64,000 nucleotides of DNA from CAIJXB01 sp964455905. Lineage in GTDB: Bacteria > Chlamydiota > Chlamydiia > Chlamydiales > Rhabdochlamydiaceae. Below the pieces are notes generated by a model, which did not search any database, was not told the origin of the DNA, and saw nothing but the letters and a program-made list of their open reading frames with translations. This document shows, in pieces, positions 8,335 to 15,715 of the stretch. The DNA lies in NCBI GenBank assembly GCA_964455905.1, contig CAYVYN010000002.1, positions 248,001 to 312,000 on the forward strand, given 5' to 3'. Positions within the stretch are counted from its first letter, which is position 1; each line of letters begins with the position of its first letter. The translations under genes were made by a program, and so were the position numbers.

Positions 8335-8545
8335 TGTGAATGATCTTCTAGATGTGGAATTTCTGAAAAAAAAGATGGCTTTAGAGATTAGTAGGTATTA
8401 ATACCCCAACGATTTTAGCTTTTTTGAACCTAGAATTACCCATGGATATTTTCTTCAGAGAAAAAATTGAAAGAACAAAGGCCTCTATTATACTATTTAA
8501 AAGAGAGACCTTAGCTACTGGCCATCTAAAAAACAAGATTTCCTA
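8335..8545 (+). pseudogene. Decayed duplicate of the RING-like gene's 3' half
   Basis: Three blocks in order match the preceding gene. Bases 8345-8387 (cttctagatgtggaattt and following) match about 7795-7837. Bases 8403-8460 (aacgattttagctttttt, attttcttcag) match about 7995-8060. Bases 8480-8510 (ctctattatactatttaa) match about 8120-8150. The tail (ctaaaaaacaagat) resembles the last codons at about 8208-8222. Deletions between blocks and in-frame stops remove any coding capacity. This is a remnant of a tandem duplication and explains the 315-bp gap. Confidence 0.8.
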
Positions 8546-8547
8546 AT

Positions 8548-10686
8548 TTATAAACTATCAATAAGAAAATCTTTAGCATTGTTTAGAATTTCAAAAAGGA
8601 TTTTTGCTTCTTCTTTTCTGTTATTGCATACTTGACCAATTGTATCAGGATGAAAAAGGAGTGACAACTTTCTGTAATTCTTGTTTATCATCTCTTCCGT
8701 AGGAAAGGCTTCAACGTGGAATCCAAAAAGCTCATTAGGGCTTAATGCTCGGTTCATCGCTTTATTTTTGAATTCATCGTAGCCCTTCTTGCCTTTAAAC
8801 GGTTCACGAATCCCTATTTTTAAAATACTATGTATTGCTTGATTAAGCTTTTTGTGCCAAGTGTCATCCTGGCTTGGGAGGCCGTTAGCAAATCCTTTAA
8901 ACTGATAATAATATGGAGTCTTTATGCTGTAGATATCTGTTCCAAGAGCTTGATTTTTAGTTACATAATACGATTCATCAATAATAGAAGCTAATAATTT
9001 CACTTCTTCTAGGAGATCGAGATATTTTTGACGTTTTTTTAAAGAAAGAGTTCTCAAAATTTCCTTATCAAAGGCTTCAATTCTTCCGGTCTCAGTAAAG
9101 CCGTTAAAAGTCTTAACAAGCTTGGATTGGTGGGTGTCGTCCAAATTGTTATAAAGCTTTTGAAGTTCATTAAAAAGAAGCTCACTTCGTTCTTTATGAT
9201 GCTTTGTAAAAAATGGCTCTCTGTCTAAATTAACTTCGGGGCTATACGAAAGTAAGTTGCCATCATTTGAAACAAGACCGAATTTATTTTTTAAAATCAT
9301 TGATGTAAATATGCCTGCACGATCATTTTCCTGTGCTATGATATTGAATATTCCAATTGTAAATGGATTCACAGTACGTGTTATAGCACCCCCAAAAACT
9401 AAGTGTATTGGAGTCAAATCATCAAATGCGGCCTTGCTATGAGCCTTAAAAACTTGCCAATTATAAAATTTAAGATTCTCTTTTCCTATAATATAACACC
9501 CAAGAAAACGAAACGCTTGAAGGGTGTGATAGGTAGTCCCTGCTGTTGTTCCAATTCCAATGAACACAATCCCAGAAATAACTCTTGCTACACACTGCAT
9601 ACCCCATATATATCGATTCTGTACTACTTTTTCTCCTTTATCAATTGGAAACAACTCAATATTTTCCATTGTTTTAGCAATAGATCCGAGGTCCGTAATT
9701 TTTCTAAGTGGCACTTCCGAAGGAGATATCCAATTACATGAATACATTTTTTTAAAGAGTTCTTGAGTAAGCGAGTGAATTTTCCTATCCCGTATCGGAC
9801 GCTCGTCTACGAGTGGAATAGTAAAATCATTTGTGTACGCATTTTGAATGATACGTTTATCCTGTATTGGAAATTTTTTATTTGCATTATAGGAAACATA
9901 GTTTTGTAATCTAGTCATTTGCATATGAGCTTCTGATAGTTTTTCTCGAATAGGAGATATGTTTGCCCAAGTCATCTCATCAACATCTTCTCTGGTCTCA
10001 TCTAAGTGCAATAGTATTTTATGTATATCAACGGAAAGATCAAAAGGAATTCGTTGGTTTTCTGGCAATTTGGACTGTAATTCCCGGATAGTATCTAAAA
10101 CTTTTGAGGCATATAAATTGATTAATTTGTTTAAAAAGTAATATGGAATATCTTGAACACGTATGTCAATCCCAAATTCCCACTTTAAAGCTAGTTTAGT
10201 TTTCAACGGAAGGTTGTCGTTTTCAACGTAATAGAGAGGATAGAAAGCTATATTAGCTAGCGTGAATAAAGAAAGTATTACGCTTGGGAAAAAAAGAGGT
10301 GAAAGAGGAAGATTGAATATTTTCCGATAAATCACAGTCGTTACAATAGCGATCTTTAATACTTCAAGTCCTAGACATTCTAGGTGTTTTTCCCGAAGGT
10401 CTATTTCTTTATAGTGCCAGCTACTTAAAGAAAGATGATAAACAACTCCTACAGGAGCTAAAAAGCAGTAAACAGCTATAGTTGCAAAAACTCTAGCTGT
10501 AGAACTTATTACAAGCTTTAGCTTATAACAGGTAATTTCTTCTGGTTTTTGATAATTTTGGAAGTCTGTAATGTTTAAATCTGTTTTTTTATATAACTTA
10601 TACTTAGATGGAGTGAACCAATTAGATTCAGTAATAAAACAAAGCCCCATTTCTGAAAAAGTTTTTATTTCACTAATATTTGTCAT
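8548..10686 (-). CDS. Duplicated-module membrane protein with C-terminal J-domain
   Basis: The start is the ATG at 10686 with AGGA seven bases upstream, giving 712 residues. Two related modules are visible: residues about 20-150 (FTPSKYKLYKKTDL, later SSTARVFATIAVYCFLAPVG) and about 315-420 (ISPSEVPLRKITDL, later CVARVISGIVFIGIGT). Each ends in hydrophobic, probably membrane-spanning segments. The last 65 residues form a J-domain: NELFGF, YRKLSLLFHPD with the invariant HPD, and a final helix FEILNNAKDFLID. J-domains stimulate Hsp70 ATPase; here the domain sits at the extreme C-terminus with no Gly/Phe or zinc region, so it is not DnaJ. An inclusion- or envelope-membrane protein recruiting bacterial or host Hsp70 is inferred. 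It is transcribed towards the RING-like gene. Confidence 0.78.
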   Translation of the reverse strand: MTNISEIKTFSEMGLCFITESNWFTPSKYKLYKKTDLNITDFQNYQKPEEITCYKLKLVISSTARVFATIAVYCFLAPVGVVYHLSLSSWHYKEIDLREKHLECLGLEVLKIAIVTTVIYRKIFNLPLSPLFFPSVILSLFTLANIAFYPLYYVENDNLPLKTKLALKWEFGIDIRVQDIPYYFLNKLINLYASKVLDTIRELQSKLPENQRIPFDLSVDIHKILLHLDETREDVDEMTWANISPIREKLSEAHMQMTRLQNYVSYNANKKFPIQDKRIIQNAYTNDFTIPLVDERPIRDRKIHSLTQELFKKMYSCNWISPSEVPLRKITDLGSIAKTMENIELFPIDKGEKVVQNRYIWGMQCVARVISGIVFIGIGTTAGTTYHTLQAFRFLGCYIIGKENLKFYNWQVFKAHSKAAFDDLTPIHLVFGGAITRTVNPFTIGIFNIIAQENDRAGIFTSMILKNKFGLVSNDGNLLSYSPEVNLDREPFFTKHHKERSELLFNELQKLYNNLDDTHQSKLVKTFNGFTETGRIEAFDKEILRTLSLKKRQKYLDLLEEVKLLASIIDESYYVTKNQALGTDIYSIKTPYYYQFKGFANGLPSQDDTWHKKLNQAIHSILKIGIREPFKGKKGYDEFKNKAMNRALSPNELFGFHVEAFPTEEMINKNYRKLSLLFHPDTIGQVCNNRKEEAKILFEILNNAKDFLIDSL

Positions 10687-10888
10687 ATACACTTCCTAAT
10701 CATTATTTTTGATGGAAAATTTACAATAATTTTGATTTGTCTTAAATAAAAAAAACAGATCATTTGAAATAAATTCGTTAAATATTTTATTTAAAATGTC
10801 GGAATTTTTGAATATAGAAAAGGATAACAATTTTACTCATCTGAATAAGAAACGTGAATTTTGTAAGCACTTTTTGAAGAGATTAAAA

Positions 10889-10926
10889 CAAAAAAACCGA
10901 ACTCTTTATTTAAGAGTTCGGTTTCG
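10889..10926 (-). terminator. Rho-independent terminator after tRNA-Ser
   Basis: On the minus strand an inverted repeat (aaaccgaactctt / aagagttcggttt, loop of about 5) is followed directly by a T run. It lies 10 bp past the tRNA-Ser 3' end and would terminate the tRNA transcript. Confidence 0.85.
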
Positions 10927-10935
10927 TTGTGTTGT

Positions 10936-11022
10936 CGGAAGAGGTAGGATTCGAACCCACGGTCCCCGCGAAGGGACTGCTGTTTTCAAGACAGCCGCGT
11001 TAGGCCACTCTGCCACTCTTCC
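10936..11022 (-). tRNA. tRNA-Ser(TGA)
   Basis: 87 nt on the minus strand. The 7-bp acceptor stem GGAAGAG/CTCTTCC, anticodon stem GCTGT/ACAGC with loop CTTGAAA (anticodon TGA), long variable arm (AGTCCCTTCGCGGGGACC) and T-loop GGTTCGAATCC all fold as a class II serine tRNA. CCA is not encoded. It follows pheS by about 40 bp on the same strand. Confidence 0.95.
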
Positions 11023-11064
11023 TTAAGATGGCTCATATCATACCAAAAAGGAAAATAAAAGCAA

Positions 11065-12084
11065 TCAAAATTGTGAAAGAAATCGCAAATCATTTTCAGT
11101 AAAAAGACGAATGTCTTTTACCCCATAAAGAAGCATAGCTAATCGCTCTATACCAAGTCCCCATGCATACCCAGAATAAATTTCAGGGTCAATTCCTCCA
11201 TTTCTCAAAACTTCAGGGTGAACCATTCCGGCGCCAGCAACTTCAAGCCATCCAGTTTGTTTACAAAGACGGCAACCACTCCCCTGACAAGAAGAACAAC
11301 GGATATCAACTTCTACACCAGGCTCAACGAAAGGAAAATAACTAGGTCTAAATCTGGTTTCTACATGTGTTTGGAAGAGCTTGCTTAAAAACTCAGTCAT
11401 GGTAGCAAAAAGATCTGCAAAAGAAACACCTTTGTCTACATAAAGGCCCTCTATTTGATGAAAAAACACATGTGATCTTGAGCTAATAGTTTCATTACGA
11501 TAGACAGTTCCTGGAGCTATAATCCTTATAGGAGGTTTGTGGGATTCCATTACGCGAAGCTGGACATTTGTTGTATGAGAACGTAAAAGCAGATCTGGAG
11601 CTAAATAGATTGTATCTTGCATATCTCTAGCTGGATGATCTGGAGGGAAATTTAACCCTTCATAGTTGTAGTAGTCAGAATCCATTTCAGGACCGTATTG
11701 AACAGAAAATCCCATTCCGGATAAAATGGATATCAACTCATCTCTTAGGATATTTAAAGGATGTTTTTTGCCGAGAAATCTTTTCCTTCCTGGCAATGTA
11801 ACATCGATTTTTTCTTTTTGAATTCTCTCGCTTTCTTCTATTGAAGAAAACGCTTCTATCGCCTTTTCGCAAAGGATTGCTAGTTCTTCTTTAACATCAT
11901 TAATTTCTTTGCCTATACCAGGACGATCTTCAGGAGAACAGTTTCGTAAAAAAGACATTAATTCTTGAACAGGTCCTTTTTTTCCCATGTATTTAACTTT
12001 GAGCTGTTCAGCTTCTTTTATGGAATGTAGAACAGATAGCTCTTGTTGAAAGCTCGCTTTAATTTCTCGAATTTTTTCTTGCAT
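11065..12084 (-). CDS. pheS: Phenylalanyl-tRNA synthetase alpha subunit
   Basis: This 339-residue protein has the usual length for PheS, the catalytic subunit that charges tRNA-Phe as an alpha2beta2 complex. The N-terminal coiled coil (residues 1-90) is followed by the class II core: HPLNILRDELISILSGMGF, DHPARDMQDTIYL, TVYRNETISSRSHVFFHQIEG (motif 2) and YAWGLGIERLAMLLYGV (motif 3). A Cys-rich insertion (CSSCQGSGCRLC, about residues 270-281) is typical of some PheS proteins. It is the last gene of infC-rpmI-rplT-pheS. pheT is not adjacent: tRNA-Ser follows instead. A strong hairpin plus T run sits just before the start, suggesting separate control from rplT. Confidence 0.97.
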   Translation of the reverse strand: MQEKIREIKASFQQELSVLHSIKEAEQLKVKYMGKKGPVQELMSFLRNCSPEDRPGIGKEINDVKEELAILCEKAIEAFSSIEESERIQKEKIDVTLPGRKRFLGKKHPLNILRDELISILSGMGFSVQYGPEMDSDYYNYEGLNFPPDHPARDMQDTIYLAPDLLLRSHTTNVQLRVMESHKPPIRIIAPGTVYRNETISSRSHVFFHQIEGLYVDKGVSFADLFATMTEFLSKLFQTHVETRFRPSYFPFVEPGVEVDIRCSSCQGSGCRLCKQTGWLEVAGAGMVHPEVLRNGGIDPEIYSGYAWGLGIERLAMLLYGVKDIRLFTENDLRFLSQF

Positions 12085-12095
12085 GTAAGCCTCAT

Positions 12096-12136
12096 AAAAA
12101 AAAAGGCCTATGACACAACTGAATGCATCATAGGCC
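12096..12136 (-). terminator. Terminator/attenuator between rplT and pheS
   Basis: On the minus strand, ggcctatga/tcataggcc form a perfect 9-bp stem around a 14-nt loop, followed by nine Ts. It ends only about 12 bp before the pheS start codon. It could simply end the ribosomal-protein transcript or act as an attenuator controlling readthrough into pheS, as known for pheST in E. coli. No Phe-rich leader peptide was found in the 18 bp between rplT and the stem. Confidence 0.85.
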
Positions 12137-12154
12137 GAATATCAGACAAAAATT

Positions 12155-12511
12155 TTACGCTAAAGCGCGCTTTGCAGCTCCTGCAACAAAGGCAAAGCTT
12201 TGAGGATCGCGAATAGCCATGTCAGAAAGAACCTTACGATTCAAAAGACAACCAGCTTTCTTTAATCCATGTATAAACTTACTATAAGAAATCCCGTTAA
12301 GTTTAGCAGCAACTCCTAAACGTACAGTCCAAAGACGACGGAAATCTCTTTTCTTAATTTTTCTATGCTCATAGTTAAAAGCCATAGCAGACATCACTGC
12401 ACAAGTCGTAAGACGTAAGTGATTTTTACGATCACCAACGAAACCTTTAGCTTGTTTTAATAATCTTTTTTTTCTGCGATGGCCCGCCACTGCATTTGTG
12501 ACTCTTACCAT
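12155..12511 (-). CDS. rplT: 50S ribosomal protein L20
   Basis: This 118-residue, highly basic protein is full length for L20. It begins MVRVTNAVAGHRRKKRLLKQ, with the family's AKGF and NRKVLSDMAI segments. L20 binds 23S rRNA early in large-subunit assembly and in many bacteria represses its own operon. The start has GGAG nine bases upstream. It lies 27 bp after rpmI in the infC operon. Confidence 0.98.
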   Translation of the reverse strand: MVRVTNAVAGHRRKKRLLKQAKGFVGDRKNHLRLTTCAVMSAMAFNYEHRKIKKRDFRRLWTVRLGVAAKLNGISYSKFIHGLKKAGCLLNRKVLSDMAIRDPQSFAFVAGAAKRALA

Positions 12512-12538
12512 TTTATTTCTCCACTATTTAATACAATT

Positions 12539-12736
12539 TTAAGCAACACCCATTAAACTAGCATACATTTTTGTCTGTCCTTTATTTACAACAGACTGCT
12601 TTTTCAGGTGTCTTTTACGCTTAGATGATTTTTTACTTAAAATATGCCTTCTGCCGGCATGATTCATCATAAGTTTTCCAGTTGCTGTGACTTTAAATCG
12701 TGCTTTCACAGCTTTTTTAGTTTTCATTTTTGTCAC
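12539..12736 (-). CDS. rpmI: 50S ribosomal protein L35
   Basis: This 65-residue basic protein matches L35: MTKMKTKKAVKARF, then the centre HAGRRHILSKKSSKRKRHL. The GTG at 12736 is chosen because the family starts M-P/T-K-M-K-T-K and an AGAGG site lies about six bases upstream; the ATG at 12727 would remove conserved residues. It is a structural protein of the large subunit, located between infC and rplT as in most bacteria. Confidence 0.97.
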   Translation of the reverse strand: MTKMKTKKAVKARFKVTATGKLMMNHAGRRHILSKKSSKRKRHLKKQSVVNKGQTKMYASLMGVA

Positions 12737-12770
12737 GATACCCTCTCCAATTTACGCAATTGATTTTCAA

Positions 12771-13304
12771 TCAGTTTTTTTGCTGTGCTTCCACTTTCTT
12801 TTTAGCTCCGGGAGCTAGAACGGCAGATAAATTTTTCCCCATTAATTTAGCTTCAGATTCAGGAGTAGCTACATCAGCTAAAGCATCACAAACTTGTTGT
12901 AAGGCTTTTTTTCCAATCTCAGGATGAGCAAGCTCTCTTCCTCTAAATGTACAAGTTACACGAACTTTATTTCCTTTCGCAATAAACTCTCTAGCATGCT
13001 TAACCTTTACTTCGATATCATGATCATCAGTAGTAGGTTTGATTTTGAGTTCTTTTACTTTTACTTGATGTTGGGACTTTTTCCCTTCTCTGTCTTTTTT
13101 AGTCATTTGATAGCGGTACTTTCCGTAATCAATGATTTTACAAACAGGCGGTTCTGCATTTGCAGCAATTTCTACTAAGTCCAATCCAGCAAGCTCAGCT
13201 TTTTCAAGAGCCTCTGCCAAAGATAAAACACCAAGTTGAGTACCATCTTGGTCTATTAATCGCACGTTAGCTGCGCGAATTTCTCGATTAATTTTACAGT
13301 TCAG
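12771..13304 (-). CDS. infC: Translation initiation factor IF-3, probable CTG start
   Basis: IF-3 binds the 30S subunit, polices start-codon choice and prevents premature 50S joining. Both domains are present: the N-terminal KINREIRAANVRLIDQDGTQ and GLDLVEIAANAEPPVCKIID segments, and a C-terminal VKELKIKPTTDDHDIEVKVK domain. The first ATG/GTG/TTG in frame is the GTG at 13265, which would cut off the conserved INREIR motif. The CTG at 13304 sits seven bases after AGGAG and gives a 177-residue protein starting (M)NCKINREIR, as expected for the family. An ATT at 13292 is also in frame but is 19 bases from the ribosome site. Rare start codons on infC are a known autoregulatory device. Confidence 0.95.
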   Translation of the reverse strand: MNCKINREIRAANVRLIDQDGTQLGVLSLAEALEKAELAGLDLVEIAANAEPPVCKIIDYGKYRYQMTKKDREGKKSQHQVKVKELKIKPTTDDHDIEVKVKHAREFIAKGNKVRVTCTFRGRELAHPEIGKKALQQVCDALADVATPESEAKLMGKNLSAVLAPGAKKKVEAQQKN

Positions 13305-13316
13305 AGCAGCACTCCT
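13302..13316 (-). promoter_or_regulatory. Ribosome site plus CTG start of infC
   Basis: On the minus strand AGGAG (13312-13316) is followed by a 7-nt spacer and CTG (13302-13304). This is the only well-spaced initiation signal upstream of the conserved IF-3 N-terminus. A rare start codon would make infC translation sensitive to IF-3 level. Confidence 0.65.
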
Positions 13317-13349
13317 GTTTAGTTTACTACTAACTCTATTATACTTTTT

Positions 13350-14531
13350 TTAGTCAAAAAAGCAATCTTGCTTTGACTTTTCCACAATTAAAGCTATTAC
13401 CCTTTCCAAAGAAATAAACAAGGAAAAGGGCAGAGAAAAAAACAAATCTTTCCCTGATGTTTTTTTAGGAGCATACACGCAAGAAACAGGCCACTCTAAA
13501 CCCATTCTATCTTGAACACGCCACTCTATTCTCGATCCATCAAGGGAATCTTCTTCTGTCTCTATATTTAGAGGATCAGATACCTTTAAAAAAGCATCTC
13601 TTAACCACTTGTTTCTAGATCTAGATTTTTCCACTAAAACGATTCGAAACGCAAAGCCTAGGATTTTAAAGATTTTAGTCACAAAATGCAAGCAAGAAAT
13701 CACTTCTTCCAAAAGAAAACTCTCTTGACAAAACACATGGGAGATATTTACCAAACGGCAGGAAGAGTTTAATAGACCCGAAGCTGAATCGTTATCTACT
13801 GAATTGCAAACTGTTACATTTTCGCTCAAAAAATTTACAGACTTGCCTGCCGCTCTGGATTCAAAAATTTCATAGTGAATTTCAGAGAGCTCCCGCAATA
13901 TTAAATTATCTACGCCGGATTTTGTTGACACCAAGACTCCTTGTTTTTCAACAATAAGCTCTTCGATTTTCCCTAAAATTTTAGACCGTAATTTTAAGCC
14001 TTTGGGAAGCCAACAACAGCCTAAAGGTTCAAAAAAAGAAAAAAGCCCCTTTTGTTCCCCTAGAACCTGATGCGGTTTACCAACCCAATCACCGGAAACT
14101 TTAAAAAAATCCTTAAGCTCATTTTTTGTAGCAAATGCCGTGCCGTGAATTCGTATCACACCTCTTTGAAGAGTTTCTTCCTTAAGAATTTTTATTGAGC
14201 CAATTTCCCCTAAATTGTTTATCCCAACTTTGGCTTCTGTCAAAAACATTTGGCCAGCGATTTCAAACAAAGAAATTGTTGATTTGCAAGAATCCCTTAA
14301 AAGATCCACCAAAAAAGACTCTTTGCGTGATAAGAAATATTGCGTCGCGCTATAGGGGACCATTTCTCTAAAAAGAACTTTTTCTTTTTTTAAAACTGAA
14401 GAAAGCATGCGTTCTTCAATTTGCTTTAAAATAGACTTTTCAAATTTAAATGGAAAATGGAAGTCATGATAGAATCCTAAAGATGTAGACTTTCCTTGCA
14501 ACAAAGAGACTTTAGGAAACAGCTCTTTCAC
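13350..14531 (-). CDS. Degenerate threonyl-tRNA synthetase-like protein
   Basis: This 393-residue protein aligns by eye to ThrRS over most of its length. KELFPKVSLLQGKSTSLGFYH matches the start of the N2 domain, IRIHGTAFATKNELKDFF matches the QRIYGTAFATKKEL segment, SGLLNSSCRLVNISHVFC matches the region after motif 2, GSRIEWRVQDRMG matches GPKIEFxLxD, and FSLFISLERVIALIV matches motif 3. Key residues are gone. The TGS domain is missing, HRNE of motif 2 reads NSVDND, the MNCPGH zinc segment is absent, and the editing CRGPH is absent. Upstream in frame the HSxAH editing site reads NVAAA, so the gene may start beyond the GTG used here. It occupies the classical thrS place upstream of infC. Likely a paralogue with a new or lost role. 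Confidence 0.72.
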   Translation of the reverse strand: MKELFPKVSLLQGKSTSLGFYHDFHFPFKFEKSILKQIEERMLSSVLKKEKVLFREMVPYSATQYFLSRKESFLVDLLRDSCKSTISLFEIAGQMFLTEAKVGINNLGEIGSIKILKEETLQRGVIRIHGTAFATKNELKDFFKVSGDWVGKPHQVLGEQKGLFSFFEPLGCCWLPKGLKLRSKILGKIEELIVEKQGVLVSTKSGVDNLILRELSEIHYEIFESRAAGKSVNFLSENVTVCNSVDNDSASGLLNSSCRLVNISHVFCQESFLLEEVISCLHFVTKIFKILGFAFRIVLVEKSRSRNKWLRDAFLKVSDPLNIETEEDSLDGSRIEWRVQDRMGLEWPVSCVYAPKKTSGKDLFFSLPFSLFISLERVIALIVEKSKQDCFFD

Positions 14532-14604
14532 AGTAAGAGCAAGTAAAGCTGCGGCTACATTTCTTAATGCTTCTAGAGAAATAAATACGCTCTTTTTATA
14601 AAAA

Positions 14605-14678
14605 TGGGATATGGCTGACTCGAACAGCCGACCTCCACGATGTCAACGTGGCGCTCTAACCAACTGAGCTAATACCCC
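14605..14678 (-). tRNA. tRNA-Val(GAC)
   Basis: 74 nt on the minus strand. The acceptor stem is GGGGTAT/ATATCCC (one G-T pair) with discriminator A; the D arm contains AGCTCAGTTGGTTAGAG, the anticodon stem is CCACG/CGTGG with loop TTGACAT (anticodon GAC), and the T arm is TTCGAGTC. CCA is not encoded. It lies just upstream of the ThrRS-like gene. Confidence 0.95.
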
Positions 14679-14917
14679 ACCGATTTAAGATGCACAAGAT
14701 ACTATTACGAATCAAATTTATTGGCAACTTTTTTTGTGTTTTTTTTCAAATAGAATCCCTTAAGGAATGTCCATTTTGAAAAGGATGTTTATAAGGAGAA
14801 AACCTTTCATGAAAAAATGAAAAGACTTCTTGTCAGCAACTCGTCGAATCCATACAATGTCCAAAAACGGATTGAAAGGAAGAAGTCCCTTAATTTAATT
14901 GTTTTCATGGAAAAAAT

Positions 14918-15715
14918 ATGCATCTCTTTGATTCTTTAATTCCTTTAATTGAAATTGTAGTTATTTCTATTATGATCAATTATTTGCTTTCTTTTTTCTG
15001 GAATACACGCTCGATGGATTTAGCTTTAGGACTCCTAGCTTTCCTTTTCATTTTCATGGTTTCTTCTTGGCTTAACTTCCCGATACTTCATAAAATCACT
15101 TTATTAGCAGCAAATGTTGCAGCGATAGCTCTTTTGATTATTTTTCAACCAGAACTACGAGTTGCCCTTTCTAAGCTAAGTCTAAAAGGAAAGCGATTAA
15201 AAGAGTTTACTGAAAATGACAAATTTTTAGATCAACTTGCTAATTCTGTTTATAGACTCTCTGAAAAATACACTGGGGCGTTAATTGTTTTAGAAAACAA
15301 AGATATTTTAGATGAATACTCGAATAAAGCAATCAGACTTAACGCTGATTTCTCTTCAGAACTTTTAGAATCTATTTTTTCTCCAGGAACCCCTCTCCAC
15401 GATGGAGCTGTGATACTAAGAGGCAATAAGATTGTTGCTGCTTCTGTAATCCTCCCTCTGGCAGAAGATAGCTCTCAAGTAACTCGCTCCATGGGAACTC
15501 GACATAGAGCTGCTTTAGGTGCAAGTCAAACTACTGACAGCCTTGTCATTATAGTTTCAGAAGAAACTGGAAAAGTTTCCTTAGCTCGAGACGGTGTCAT
15601 TACACGCGGTGTAAAAACAGATCGTTTTAAAGCTATTATTCGAAGTATTTTTACTCCCCCACCCCAAAAAGACTTTAAATCAAATTTTAGCCTAAAGGAT
15701 TGGATCAATCAATGA
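14918..15715 (+). CDS. cdaA: Diadenylate cyclase (c-di-AMP synthase), CdaA type
   Basis: This 265-residue membrane protein makes c-di-AMP from two ATP. Three hydrophobic segments (residues about 8-80, including LALGLLAFLFIFMVSSWLNF and ITLLAANVAAIALLIIF) precede the DAC domain, which has DGAVILRGNKIVAASVILPL (DGA motif) and GTRHRAALG (RHR motif). Length and topology match CdaA/YbbP. The stop overlaps the cdaR start as ATGA, so the two are translationally coupled. In free-living bacteria c-di-AMP controls potassium and osmolyte uptake; in intracellular Chlamydia it is also sensed by host STING. glmM, the usual third gene, does not follow. Confidence 0.95.
   Translation: MHLFDSLIPLIEIVVISIMINYLLSFFWNTRSMDLALGLLAFLFIFMVSSWLNFPILHKITLLAANVAAIALLIIFQPELRVALSKLSLKGKRLKEFTENDKFLDQLANSVYRLSEKYTGALIVLENKDILDEYSNKAIRLNADFSSELLESIFSPGTPLHDGAVILRGNKIVAASVILPLAEDSSQVTRSMGTRHRAALGASQTTDSLVIIVSEETGKVSLARDGVITRGVKTDRFKAIIRSIFTPPPQKDFKSNFSLKDWINQ

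Noticed and set aside
9257..9766. Plus-strand frames inside the J-domain gene
   Set aside because: Opposite strand to a long, well-supported gene; no ribosome site or recognisable product.
10796..11026. A 76-codon plus-strand frame across tRNA-Ser
   Set aside because: Most of its length is the reverse complement of tRNA-Ser and its terminator; the GRIRTHGP-like translation is a well-known tRNA artefact.
14760..14917. A short ATG frame (MKK) and SD-like aaggag at about 14795-14820 upstream of cdaA
   Set aside because: It stops after three codons; may be part of the cdaA leader but nothing supports a gene or riboswitch.
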